Shown one piece after another: positions 11,608 to 22,713 of a stretch of DNA of 64,000 nt (position 1 is the stretch's first letter; every line of letters starts with the position of its first letter). The position numbers were made by a program, and so were the translations under genes. The stretch is from Liquidambar formosana. Lineage: Eukaryota; Streptophyta; Magnoliopsida; Saxifragales; Altingiaceae. The stretch is from assembly GCA_039720395.1 (NCBI GenBank), contig CM077833.1, positions 9,625,036 through 9,689,035 on the forward strand, read 5' to 3'. The notes beneath the pieces are model-generated. The model did not search any database, was not told the origin of the DNA, and saw only the letters and a program-made list of their open reading frames with translations.

Positions 11608-11745
11608 CAACTATGTTTTCTTTAGTCCTTAGTGAAAAAAAATGAAAAAAAAAAAGGAAAAAAAAAAACTATGTTTTCTTTAGTCCTTAGAGAAAAAAAA
11701 TGAAAAAAAAAAAGGGGGAAAAAAAAAACTATGTTTTCTTTAGTT
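11608..11745 (+). repeat. 59-bp tandem repeat, about 2.3 copies
   Basis: ACTATGTTTTCTTTAGTCCT followed by an A-rich filler starts at 11610 and 11669; a third, truncated copy starts at 11729. It looks like a recent slippage product. Confidence 0.9.
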
Positions 11746-13122
11746 GAATAGAAGATAGGAGGAAATGAAAAGGAAATTTCATTCTTCCAATCCCAAACAG
11801 TTGTAAGTTGTAACAAACAGATCATTCAATAAGGTTCAAATCTTGAAAACTACAGTATCAATTATCAATATATACAGGCTATGTCCCACATATGTTGGGA
11901 ATTTCATGACTTTGGTGAAGTAGAGTTTAGAATGGATTTTGAGTGGCTTATGTTAGATTAAGAAAGGAAATATGTTGTTCTCTGGAAGGAAGGCTGCTGA
12001 TAGGATAGTCGAAGATTTTATTCACCTTGAAGAAAAAGTCAGCTAGAAGTTAAGCTTAAGAAGATCTCCAGAGACTCAAGGAAGATAGTGAAAGGTTAAG
12101 AAGCTCAAAGACATTGTGTGCTCGATCAAATAAAAGCCTGAAGCAACCAAGGTCATTCTGAGAGTATTCTCCTCAAACACTGATCAATAAATCACCAATA
12201 TCATAGTACCATTGAACTTTGAATGAAAAGCCATTTGCAGCATTGGAAACTAGACTTAAAGGTTGGGCTTTCAAAAGGTGTATGGGATTGAGACTCTTAG
12301 GCTTATAATGTTGTATTTTAAGTATAAAATAAGTATTTCAAAATCCAAAGGTTTTTGTAAAATAGTTTAATTTTCTTCTTATCTCTTTATATTGTGAAAA
12401 CACCTTGTCCTACATTGGAAAAGTGAAAAGGTTTTAGTGGGCTTATATAGTATCCCACTTCTTGTATGTGATATCATGTAATAGGATGTAAGGAGTCCCT
12501 ATGTGCGTATGAGATGGAACCCAATCGAGTGATTTGCGAGACAGGCTAGGGGTCCGAAAATTGACTTAGTTGGGCTCATCGCAAGCGTACAACGTGCATA
12601 CAAGGGGGTACAAATCCTGGATATTGGCTTCATGTGTGTGGGTAGGATTGACCCACATTTTGTTACTTAGACTTTTGGATATTGGGTTATAAATCAGCTG
12701 ATTGTTTTATTTCAAATTAATTATTTTATGATTGTTGAGCTGATTTAAATAATTTTATGACCGTTTTATGTCCAAATACATTATATCTAATTTATTAAAT
12801 TTTGTATTTATATTTTTTGATTGTTGGGAATTTATTTTTAAGGGATATTACTGATTTCTGAAGCCTATATGAACCACCCTTCTCATTTAGCAGAAAACAT
12901 ACCAAAGAGTAATCGTCTCATCTCTCATCTTTCTTATCTTTATTTTCTCTATTTTGTAATTTTATTTTTCAAGAGTCAGGATCATTCTGAGTTCTTCGCT
13001 TCACTCCTACACTTACGAGTGCATGCTTGTGGGAGCCCGGTTGTTGAATCCTAGAGGGTAGAGCACTGTGAACTACTGCACCGAGTTACATACTCATGGG
13101 ACGGAATTACTCTTAAGGATAG
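11746..13122. other. Unclassified repeat-like sequence
   Basis: No coding signal. TTGTCCTACATTGGAAAAG at 12407 followed by TTATATAGTATCCC resembles the U3 start of plant LTRs that begin TGTCCCACATTGG. A CT-rich segment near 12910-13010 would suit a leader. I could not find matching ends or target duplications, so no boundaries are given. Confidence 0.3.
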
Positions 13123-13629
13123 TGTGAACCACGGGTTTCGATCCGGGGGGGAGGAGAACCCTTCTTTTAAAAAGACTTATAGAAATGTAAATTAATAAAA
13201 ATCTAGTTTTTAAAAGGTTCACAAAAACAATCAAACAAGGAGTCGCCACCTCATTTTTTAAGGAAAAAAGGAAAACCTTGAAAATAGTTTTAAAGAAAAC
13301 CTTTGAAAACCAAACACATGACTCTGATCAAGGAAAAACAGGTCTATCAAAACAAGAGAGGATTCAGAGACTAAGTTACGATGTAGGAAGGTTCTAGGAA
13401 ACATCCTATAGGCACCCACATCTCCCCAAAATAGGTCTCTGAATTTATATGAGCTATTTCAATCACTTCCTATTTAGTCACCATGCATATGTAAAGAATC
13501 ATCCATAAACTATCCATTCATCCATGAACATCCATAAAGCATATAAACATCCATAAAGCAAGTAAACATCCATGAACAAATAAGAGAGATATGGAAAGCA
13601 GTAGAGAGATAGAGAATAAGAAACAGATC

Positions 13630-13770
13630 CATCCTACTCCTCTAACAAATATGTGATGGATAAATGAATAAGCATGGGTCCATCCTACTCCTCTAGCAAA
13701 TATGTGATGGATAAATGATGAAGCATGGGTCCACCCTACTCCTCTAGCATATATGTGATGGAAAAATGGA
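13630..13770 (+). repeat. 51-bp tandem repeat, 2.7 copies
   Basis: Units begin CATCCTACTCCTCTA at 13630 and 13681 and CACCCTACTCCTCTA at 13732, each continuing with ATATGTGATGGA and AAATG. Confidence 0.95.
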
Positions 13771-14088
13771 TAAAAAGAAAGAAGAAGAAAGAAAAAGAAA
13801 ACCTAGGATACTTAGTATCCTAGGACAGACTTGAACATCAAATGAGCACCTACGTACTTTACATGCAAAGATGTAAGGATTAAAGTCCACGTAGTTCGAT
13901 TAAGAAGGGATTACTCCCTTTACAATGAACTATAAACCCTAAGCTTCCAACTTAAGAAAGGTTTTAAAACTTAGGAGTTTCCAAAAATAGTTTGAGAAAA
14001 AGTAGGTATTTGAGAAAGAATAGAATTCTAACTCAAATAGACTTCTAAAGAGATTTGAATTCACTTTAGGTAAGTACTTTATGTAAGA

Positions 14089-14690
14089 GTCATTTAAACA
14101 TACTATCACAACCACTTCTATTCAAGCAATGACAAGCTTTATTTTAACAATCTTTGTTAAAATTAAGCAAAGTAAATATTCCAATTGTGCTATAATTCCC
14201 TCAAGAAATTAATAGCAATGCAGAAAAATCCATGTATGTGACTCAAAAAGTCATTTAAACATACTTGCAAAACCAATTCCAATCAAGCATTCATGAGCTT
14301 TATTTTAACAATCTTTGTTAAAATTAAGCAGAGCGCACATTCCAATGATGCCATAATCTCCTCAAGAAATTAATAGCAATGTCAATTCATCATAAAGAAT
14401 CAAGAAATAACAATTTCATGATTCTTACAAAGCATCCAAGCATTCAACAACTCATCATCCAATCAACAAAGCTTTATTTTAACCTGAGGATTAAAAATAA
14501 GCAAGAACACCCAATCAATTCCAACGTGCTATAATTTCCTCAAGAAATAGATATCAATAGCAATTCAATCACAAGAAATCAAAGAATATAAAATTCCATG
14601 GTTCCAAACAAATATCATAAGCATCATCTTTCCATCATCCAAAGATAAAGCCCTTTAATAAAGCAAATGTTAAAGTAAGCTTGCAATTAT
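14089..14690 (+). repeat. Degenerate tandem repeat, period 161-180 bp
   Basis: AGCTTTATTTTAACAATC recurs at 14135 and 14296 (161 apart), with weaker copies near 14470 and 14650. Each is followed by CCTCAAGAAAT. The first two units are the closest pair. Confidence 0.8.
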
Positions 14691-14867
14691 CACCATAAGT
14701 CCACTAATGATTCAATTAGTGACTAATCACTCATCATTTCATGCATTTCAAATCATTCACATCAGGTTCTAAGCTTTTCAAGAGAGATTTCATCAAAAAA
14801 TCAAGCGAAAAGGGGCCCGGTTAAGCGAAATTGTGCGAAATTTGCACAAAACGAGAAATGGGCTTGG

Positions 14868-14966
14868 GGGACCGGTTGGACCGAACCAGTTGGACCGGTT
14901 GTGGCCAACCGGTCACCCGAGAGTGGATTTTTGCTACACTTTTGTGGTGGTTTTGGCTATAAAGCC
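14868..14966 (+). promoter_or_regulatory. Putative promoter of the PMD gene
   Basis: A palindromic ACCGGTTGG cluster (14871-14912; ACCGGTTGGACC, then AGTTGGACCGGTTG, then CCAACCGGT) ends in CACCCGAG. About 40 bases later GGCTATAAAGCC (14955-14966) holds a TATA box between complementary arms GGCT and AGCC. A CT-rich leader and the first ATG at 15211 follow. The block resembles those in the GyB LTRs and upstream of the second gene. Confidence 0.55.
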
Positions 14967-15210
14967 TTGCACCTTCCTCACTTGTTCATCCTCCTTTTGC
15001 TTGTTTTTGAGAGCTTCTCTCTCTAGAAACCCAAAAACCAACATTCCCAACATTCAAAACACCAAAATTTTGGCATTAAACTTGAATCATTGTGGTGATT
15101 TAACACAAACAACATCACTTTCAAGGAATCAAAACAACCTTTGATTCATCAAATCAACCTTCCTAACTTACTTTTTCCAAATCAAACCCGTTTTCTCAAG
15201 AACACCCAAC

Positions 15211-17961
15211 ATGAGTAATTCTTCAACAAACAAATACTCCAATGCCAAGTACCCACATCACTTCCTCAAGAAGACATACAAAGCACCTCACAATGAAGAT
15301 TAACCGGATAGTTTGCTCTTGGAACCCAACAATCATCTTTCCTACATCCATTCCATGAATGAGGTAAAATAATTCCCAACTCCTTCAGGTTCATCTTTAT
15401 TCTTTCATTTCATTGTTTCATTTCAAATATTTGCTATTCTTATGAATGTAATGCATTGAGTTCTTGCTATTTTGACAACTTTTGGGAGTTTTCCATGTAC
15501 AAAGACCTCATTTTCCAACATAGGCATAACTATGCCCACCAAGTGTTTGATAAAATTCCCAAGAGAATAAAAACATTCCTTTTGTTTTCAAATGGTCAAG
15601 ATAATCAAAAGTGAACTCAAGAGCATTCTCTAGGATGCTAACCCATGAATTTTGAAGTTCTCTTCTTTACAAAAAACCTTGTAGGCATGACTATGCCCAT
15701 TAAGTGTTTGGTAAAATTCCCAAGAGAATAAAATCATTCTTTTTGCTTTCAAATGCCAAAATTTCTTGAACAAACTATCAAAGATATTCTTCAAGAGGTT
15801 TACCTATGAGCTTTAAAAACACTTTTCTTTACAAAAATCATGTAGGCATAACCATGCCTACCAAGTGTTTGATAAAATTCTCAAGAGAATAAAATCATCC
15901 TTTTTCTTTTCAAATGCTCAAAGTTCTTAAACAAAACATCAAAGGTATTCTCTAAGAGGTTTACCCATGAGTTTAGAAACACTTTCCTTTACAAAAATCA
16001 TGTCGGCATAACCATGCCTACCAAGTGTTTGATAAAATTCTCAAGAGAATAAAATCATTCTTTTTTCTTTTCAAATGCTCAAAGTTCTTAAACAAAATAT
16101 CAAAGGTATTCTCTAAGAGGTTTACCCATGAGTTTAAAAACACTTTCCTTTACAAAAATCATGTGGGCATAACCATGCCTACCAAGTGTTTGATAAAATT
16201 CTCAAGAGAATAAAATCATTCTTTTTTCTTTTCAAATGCTCAAAGTTCTTAAACAAAACATCAAAGGTATTCTCTAAGATGTTTACCCATGAGTTTAAAA
16301 ACACTTTCCTTTACAAAAATCATGTAGGCATAACCATGCCTACCAAGTGTTTGATAAAATTCTCAAGAGAATAAAATCATTCTTTTTTCTTTTCAAATAC
16401 CTTAGAAAATCAAAGGGAAACTCAAAGGCTTTCTCTTAGGATGTTAACCCATGATTCTTGGAGCACTTTTCTTTTGCAAAGAACTTTCTTTTCACATGTG
16501 TAAACTTTTGAAAACTTGAAAAACCATGAATTTAAGCATTCTTGAATTATTCATTAAGCATAGCAAATACTTAAAATAACAATTTCCATGATTTCCTTCA
16601 TTCTTTGTAGTCAAATTTTGAGGACAGAACAAGGCACGCTCTTGGAGGAGTTATAGAATGGTGGCGCAAAATGGCCACACGGCAACCTGAAACCCAAAAG
16701 ATTATAGTTAATGCTGGTTTTGGAGACTTCCTGAATGCTTTATGGATGGAGCAGAGGGATAGACAAGCGCTGCTGGCCCTTATAGAGTTGTAGTGGGACA
16801 CCACTAATATTTTTCACTTCAGTTTTGGGGAAATGACTCTTACCCCAACAGACTTCACTGTTATCACAGGACTTCGCCTAGGTGGGTGGAGATTATCTTA
16901 TTATGAGAATGCCCACGGGGATCCCCATTATCTCTTAGAACAACTCGGGACCATAGTACCAGTTCAAAGGGGTGGGGTGCGTAGAACTTGGTTGAAGACT
17001 AACTTCTGTGATCAAAGAGAAGAGGATGATGTAGACCCACCTTGTCTTGCCCGAGCTTTTATGCTATACATGTTGTCCATCATATTCTTTGCTAGCTCCG
17101 GCGATGTTGCTCCTTTAGGGCATCTTGCTTGCATGGAGGATGTTTGGGAGATGGGCGACTACAACTAGGGTAGTGCTGCCCTTGCTGTATTATATCGGTC
17201 CATGAGTGACAGATCACGTGGAGTAAGCACAAACCACTGTGGGATGTCCTTCATCTGGGAGGTAAATCAACCTATAAGCTTCCTTTTAAAGATATTTGCA
17301 ATGAATACACATCATTATTTTCTTTTGAAATTCATTTTCTTTTTGAAAACAGATTTGGTACTACGAGTACTTGGGGTTTAAATGTCCCGCCCTCATCGAC
17401 AATGATCCCTCCTGGCCAGTAATGTCCAATTATCACATCGACAATAGGTGTGATTCGGTGGACAATAAACATGACTATGCCCATGCTAGGGCATTCTTGG
17501 CTTGTATTATTGCCGACAAGGTAATCTCTAAAGCTTTTATCTTTTGAATTCCATCTTTTTTCAATTCTTTCACTTAACACCAATTCATGGATTAGGTGGG
17601 CTGGGACCCATGGGCACAGTGGAAATATGCCCTTGAAGAGTAATGTCACAGGTGTGTTGATATGACAGAAAAACGGATCCTCCTAGAAGGTCCTATGGGT
17701 CGCTACTAGTACCTTGGGAAGAGAGTTTGGTGCCAAGTAAAAGGCAACATTGGTTCAGCTGTGGTTCCTATGGCACCACCTGAAAGCATGAGACATGCCA
17801 ATTCCTTGCAGGAGCCCGAATTGATCAGACCTATACGAGGCAAGAAGGCGAGTGACTTCATAGTTCCGAAACCGGTTGGACCGGTTGGCCCCAACCGGTC
17901 TCCCGAGCGGCTTCACTGTTATGTGTTTTTGCAACTTTTCCCATGCTTTTTCAACTTCTAA
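15211..17961 (+). pseudogene. Plant mobile domain (PMD) protein, decayed, four exons
   Basis: I model four exons: 15211-15363, 16611-17261, 17353-17520 and 17596-17961. All introns are GT-AG and phase 0, and together they give about 446 codons. The joined frame shows the PMD signature FHFSFGEMTLTPTDFTVITG followed by LRLGGW, then DPWAQWKYALEE and RILLEGPMGRY, as in PF10536 proteins. PMD proteins are nuclear in Arabidopsis (MAIN/MAIL1), and many PMD copies are carried by transposons. In-frame stops lie at 15301, 16791, 17166, 17641 and 17707; at least three replace an expected Trp. The consistent phase across all exons shows it was once a real spliced gene. It runs antisense to G1 pol, between pol and the LTR-like sequence. 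Its 3' end overlaps the next promoter. Family assignment is firm; function here is unknown. Confidence 0.8.
15520..16485 (+). repeat. 161-bp tandem array in PMD intron 1
   Basis: Six units begin with GGCATAACCATGCCTACCAA or a variant, near 15521, 15684, 15844, 16005, 16166 and 16327. Neighbouring later units are almost identical, earlier ones more divergent, so growth was recent at the right side. Short open frames at 16025-16213 and 16186-16374 are copies of the same repeat and not genes. Confidence 0.95.
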
Positions 17962-18002
17962 GCCTTCTAGGACTCGAATTTGAGCCTGAAAGTCTATAAA
18001 AA
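17871..18002 (+). promoter_or_regulatory. Putative promoter of the second antisense gene
   Basis: ACCGGTTGGACCGGTTGG (17871-17888), CCCCAACCGGT and CTCCCGAGC form the same palindromic block as at 14871. TATAAAAA follows at 17995, about 90 bases before the ATG at 18093. No inverted arms flank this TATA box, unlike the first promoter. Confidence 0.5.
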
Positions 18003-18092
18003 CATCCCCCACATGTTCATAAACTATTATTATTCATTCCACATCAAGTCGTGGAGACTTTTGATAGCTTTTTGACACTTTGCTTCAGTAAT

Positions 18093-19315
18093 ATGAGTAA
18101 GGAAGACAAAAGGGTTTTCAAGAATTATGGCTTGGACGCGCTTTATTCTTTTGCCAAAATCAAGGTAAATTGGACCATGCTCTATGCTTCTACATACTTT
18201 TGGGATCCCGAGCTTCATGTTTTCTGTTTCCATCACAATGAAATTTGCCCCACCCATGAGGAATTTTGCGTACTGTTCAGAGTGCAATCGTTAGGACCTT
18301 TCATCCTTCCATACCTTCGGCAAGGTTATGTATCTTCTTTTGCTTCTCTTTTGGAAATCTCTACCCACGATGCTATGGCCTTTATAAAAGATAACATGGT
18401 AGATTTAAACAAGCTAGCAATGTCTTTTCTGCCCCTTGGGAGGTCATGTGGGCTACCTTTGTCTTGACCGCGTCAGCACGCTTTAGCTTTCTGCTTGATT
18501 GGGAGGTTCATCATCACCAATGGCACGTTGTTTGTCCCAATTGAAATTTGTGAACTTGTTATCCCTCTTTCCAAGTCCCAAAACATAATTCCAGTGGTTC
18601 TAGTGGAAACTCTCAACGGGCTAGACAAGGTAAAGGATCGGTTTGAAGCGAACTTTGAGGCAGCCCTTTCCTTCTTCATATGTGGTTGCTAGAGAGGTTA
18701 AACCTCTTACCACCTCCTCGTGTTGCAAATTATGGGCCTCAGCACTTCCGTTTGCGTGTACCTGAATTTCTTCCAGATGCTTCTCCTAACGAATGGCTTA
18801 GCATGATGTACCACACCTCGTGGCAATCTATCCGTTGGCATGTACCTCATTGGAAATGCGCTGAGAAGGTATTTCTGCGAACTGTGGGTTGTACACTTGT
18901 CAAGTTAATGGGCTTGAAAGCAACTTCTTTTTACTGGCCATCTCGAATTCTTCGGCAATTTGGTGTAGTTCAAACAATTCCAAACCATCAAGCGAGTACC
19001 ACTTAGACAAATTCAAATCAAGTTCACCCCATTCAACCTGTTTCTCAGTCTCTGGTTAAATGGATGGAGGATAGATGGAATAGTTGGAACTCTGCTACCC
19101 TAGTTCCAAACACTAATGGACTTTATGAGCTTAGCAAGGAGTATAAGAAGTGGTTATCTGAAGACATTGGCCACAAAGAAACAACAATGAGAGCTCAAGC
19201 AACTGAGTTGATTGGGATTCCTTCACTGGGGAGTAAAAGGAGGTCAAGGGAGGACGACATCAAGGTGAACAAGACTACTGGAACAAAGAAGACTTCTCAG
19301 AGAGCAAGGAATTAG
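18093..19315 (+). pseudogene. PMD-like (DUF7745-type) protein, decayed
   Basis: An intronless frame starts at ATG 18093 (MSKEDKRVFKNYGLD). It has the pattern typical of the plant DUF7745 family: a tryptophan/FWDP segment (STYFWDPELHVFCFHH), then an acidic CPTHEEFCVLF stretch, a basic/aromatic middle, and RQFGVVQTIPN near the end. A charged tail ends in SRED ... KKTSQRARN. DUF7745 proteins occur mostly with plant retrotransposons and have no proven role. Decay: stop at 18465, a frameshift near 18675, and a stop at 19004; reading across these gives about 400 codons. An upstream in-frame GTG at 18051 is not needed as a start. The family call is from memory of its pattern, so moderate. Confidence 0.6.
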
Positions 19316-19734
19316 CAACCCTTTTGAATTTTAAGCATGTTAAGCACAATAATAGTCCTTTGGGACTTACAATTATTACACATAAAGCTATTATCAATTT
19401 CTATAGTTTTGAATGAATTGCCATCAAACAATTAACTTTGATTTATGAATTGCTTTATATATTGCCATGCCCCTTGTTTCTTTTCTTTTTCTAATTGGAC
19501 CGCACCTAAGGTAAATTTATGGGTTGCCTACGTATCTCCATCATATTTGTAAATTTTTTTTTTCTTTCTTTTTTTTTCTTTTTCTTTTTTGAATGATGGA
19601 GAATCAGGCCCTCGTAGTTCATGCTTTTCTTTTGCTTAGGCCACCCTTACGGGTTTTCAACCTAACAAGCTTTACACGTGGTATCTTTTGAGTTAGTCTA
19701 AATTGGTTGGTTGAGAGAACTCTATTCTATCCAA
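19316..19734 (-). mobile_element. G1 gypsy 3' tail
   Basis: Read on the minus strand this is the untranslated region after pol. It carries the conserved motif GAACTACGAG ... GGAGATACGTAGGCAA (19524-19620) and the CGTAAGGGTGGCC element that also occurs in GyA and GyB1. A T-rich low-complexity run lies at 19557-19590. The plus-strand PMD-like gene ends just left of it, so the two face each other tail to tail. Confidence 0.7.
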
Positions 19735-21043
19735 ATCCATCAATCGAACTGCTCTTCCTGGAAATATCTTCTTTATGATGTAGGACCAGCTTAGTTAGGC
19801 CTGAACTTGCCCCTTAAATCAAAGATAGGCACGTGGATTTCTTTCAGCACTATGTCTCCACCTTTTAGGCGACGATCCTTGATGCGTTTGTTGAATGCTC
19901 TAGCTATTCTGCGTTGATAACCTTGAACATGGTACAAAGCATTTAAATGCCTTTCATCAAGCAGAAATAGCTCATCATATCTATTTCGTACCTAATCCAC
20001 TTCAGACAAATGATCTTCCACTATTACCTTGAGAGAAGGAATTTCTAACTTAATTGGGAGAACTGCTTCCATGCCATAAACCAATGAGTATGATGTAGCA
20101 CCCGTGAAAGATCTGATTGAAGTGCCGTAACCCCATAAAACGAGTGGCAACCTTTCTGACCAATCATTGTACTTCTTAGCTGACTTTTGTAGCATGTTCT
20201 TTATGTTTTATTGGCTGCTTCAACTGCTCCATTTGTCTGTGGCCTATAAAGAGAAGACTTGTGAACCCGGATGCTGTACTTCTGTAAGATTTCTTCTACC
20301 TCACCTCGGAAGTGTCGTCCGTTATCTGATATGATCTCATGTGGAATCCCATATCGGCAAATGATGTAGGTCTTAATGAAATGGGCCATTTGCTTTGACC
20401 CCAAGGTTTTATAAGACTTTGCTTCAACCCACTTAGTAAAGTAATCTATTGCCACCAAGATAAACTCATGACCTTCCTTTGACTTAGGATGGATCTTTCC
20501 AATGAAATCTATTCCCCAAGTTGAAAAGGGCCAAGGGGATGACATAGTATTCAAAGGCATTGATGGAAGGTGTTGAACATTGGCAAAGATTTGACAATTA
20601 TGGCACTTTTTGACATGCATATGACAGTCTCTTTCCATGGTGGTCTAATAGTAACTGAGACGAGCAATCTTCTTAGCTAGAGTATAACCATTCATGTGAG
20701 GTGCCCCTGCTCCTTCATGTACTTCTTCAATTATTCTCTGAGCTTCTTCTTTTATCACACAAAGCAAGTGGATGCCGTCGTTGGATCTTCTATACAATTT
20801 TCCTCTGCACATGATGTAGTGGGTAGCTAATCTTCTAAACGTATGCCTATCAACCTTTGAAGCTCCTTCAGGATATTCCCTTTTCTCTACGAACCTCTGA
20901 ATGTCATAAAACCACGGACGCCCATCTGTCACTTGACTATCCTGAATACTGCAGCAGTACACTGGTTCTTTTCTTCTTTTAATCACTAGTGGACGAACAT
21001 TTCCGCCTTCTGGAACTTTCACCATGGACGCAAGCGTAGCAAG
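19735..21043 (-). pseudogene. Tat/Ogre-type gypsy pol: integrase and preceding linker (G1)
   Basis: Minus-strand order: the RNase H-integrase linker (GRPWFYDIQRFVEKREYPEG, about 20940-20870) and HMNGYTLAKKIARL; a zinc-binding domain ending CHMHVKKCHNCQ; then the integrase core with the D,D,E residues in STWGIDFIGK, EIISDNGRHF and GAVEAANK; and a C-terminal part (YDELFLLDERHLNALYHVQG). The enzyme joins element DNA to the host chromosome. The wording and the lack of a chromodomain suit the Tat/Ogre lineage. It is dead: TAG at 20645 (expected Trp), a one-base frameshift near 20200, TAG at 19992 and TAA at 19791 (both expected Trp). RT and gag are missing because C1 inserted at 21043/21044. Confidence 0.85.
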
Positions 21044-22713
21044 TGTAAAGAATTGAACTAGAAGGAAACAGAATGCGGAATAACTTAAATAACAAAAATT
21101 CCTATCAATTCCATGGAGCCCATGAATCTGATTGTGGTTCATACAAAACAGTAAAACCCTAATTACAAAGAGAGGGTTTAGAACTTACAGTTGATTATGT
21201 CTTCTCCTTTTTGCTCCAAGCTTTGAATTCGGACAGCAGTGTACGAGCAACCTAAGTGTGCTGCCTCCAACAGTATCCACACCTAGCTAGATCTTTAAGT
21301 CCTTTCCTTCTTTCCCTTGTGGTTGCTAGAGTAGGAGAAGAGAGGAGAGAGAGAGAGAGCCCCATGAGATTTTCGGCCAGCACTTGCGAGTGATCAAGTG
21401 GTGATGTCATCACATCATAGGAGGCTTTATAAAGCCTCTACTAGGGCCGGCCAAGGGGGGGACTTCAAACCCTGATAGGTTTTGTGTAATTACTCCTAAT
21501 TACACAATAATCCCTTTAGTTTGTATCTTATACAACCTAGCCCCTTAAGAACTATTCTTTTATTCACTTATGCCCTTTCTCTCATAGACCTTAAAACTCT
21601 TCTTGCATGATCAGTGTGTGACCCATTGGGTTCACATCATCAAGTAGTAGGAATAGCACGAGGTGTGCACAATGGAACTCTTTCCATTTAGGGTCTAATT
21701 GGAACTCCTTCCAATTCCCTAATTGATTATAACTCACTTATATCAATTAGGGCTTCTACTAACCATGAATAACACCTAGCATATGGTTCATGGTGTTGTC
21801 CTTAATGAGGTGAATAAGTATCTAACAAAGAACCCTTCTGTTATAGTTTATAGGTTACAATTGCATCCCTTCCTTCAACACAATATCTCCAATTAAACTA
21901 ATAGGACATGGAAGTCTGTCAAGTCCCTAGTTTAATTACTTTATACTCATTCATGAATATCAACTCATTGATGAACTTATGGAAACTCCTTTCCACATTC
22001 ATCCTACCATGGCCATGGATTTAATGAGTTATATTATGAATGCTATATGAGACATTCTCTCTCTTTTTCCTGAGAGTGATGGATCCCTTGTTGATCACTC
22101 ACATGCCTTCATACATATAGCAATAGGACCAATGAACACCTTTGCAGACCCCTGAATAGGATCTGCACTTAGTGTTATCAAACTTCTAAAGCTACATGCA
22201 TAAGACAACTATGATGTCTCAGGTCTAAGGATTACTTGTACCACTATAACAATGAGAAACTGATTGACAGGCAGGATAAAACTCCATTCAGTTTATCTCA
22301 TATCTTTGGTCACATTCAGTGTACCTATTTTAGTAATAGGCACCCACTTGTTGGTTGTAGTGTCTCCACACAAATAGCTTGAGACCAGCTATCCTCCTAT
22401 AGAGTCAACCTAACAAGTGCTAGTCCTATGGTTCATTACTATCCATCATAGTGAACCTTCAACTAGGAATTCTTTAGGAGTCTAATACAAAGATATATTT
22501 ACAATCTCAAAATTATAACACTTTGTAATTTCATATTCTCAACTCTAACTCCATGGACATATTATGTAAATATAAATGATGCATATAAACATAATAGAAT
22601 AAGCCATTTTATTAAATCAATAATAAATGTGACATACTTAAATGAAATCAAATGATTGTTCTTAATCCCTAAATAATCATCTCCATGATTGGCTCCAGGG
22701 CATAATCCTAACA
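21044..22713 (-). mobile_element. C1 copia 3' LTR
   Basis: On the plus strand it runs from TGTAAAGAATTGAACTAG to CATAATCCTAACA, directly followed by the complement of a polypurine tract (ATCTCCCACTTGCAC). It interrupts G1 pol after GCAAG (21039-21043); the matching duplication must lie beyond the window because C3 and its contents sit inside C1. It is the most divergent LTR of the family here. Its TATA box is the centre of a perfect 18-bp palindrome GAGGCTTTATAAAGCCTC (21421-21438). Confidence 0.9.
21421..21507 (-). promoter_or_regulatory. C1 LTR core promoter palindromes
   Basis: GAGGCTTTATAAAGCCTC (21421-21438) is a perfect palindrome around TATAAA. About 45 bases further upstream in the transcription sense, TTGTGTAATTA (21482-21492) and TAATTACACAA (21497-21507) are perfect 11-bp arms around four bases. 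Confidence 0.75.

Larger units (their letters stand above)
13123..14810 (-). mobile_element. Gypsy LTR-like sequence, probably the 3' LTR of G1
   Basis: It starts TGTGAACCACGGG, the inverse of the gypsy LTR ends at 5050, 30294 and 38633. For 300 bases it matches the GyA LTR end, including GGAGTCGCCACCTC. Like the GyB LTRs it also has the CTACGTA ... ACGTAG motif (13848-13898) near CCTAGGATACTTAGTATCC. The inner boundary is not resolved: no GGGGTGTCTACA-type end is seen near 14700-14900. Position and strand fit the 3' LTR of the minus-strand element whose pol is at 19735-21043. Confidence 0.6.

Noticed and set aside
16025..16374. Two overlapping 62-codon frames
   Set aside because: They are consecutive units of the 161-bp intron repeat.
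21044..21142. Start codon at 21142 for the gypsy integrase frame
   Set aside because: The first 33 codons lie inside the C1 LTR; the pol sequence begins only at 21043.
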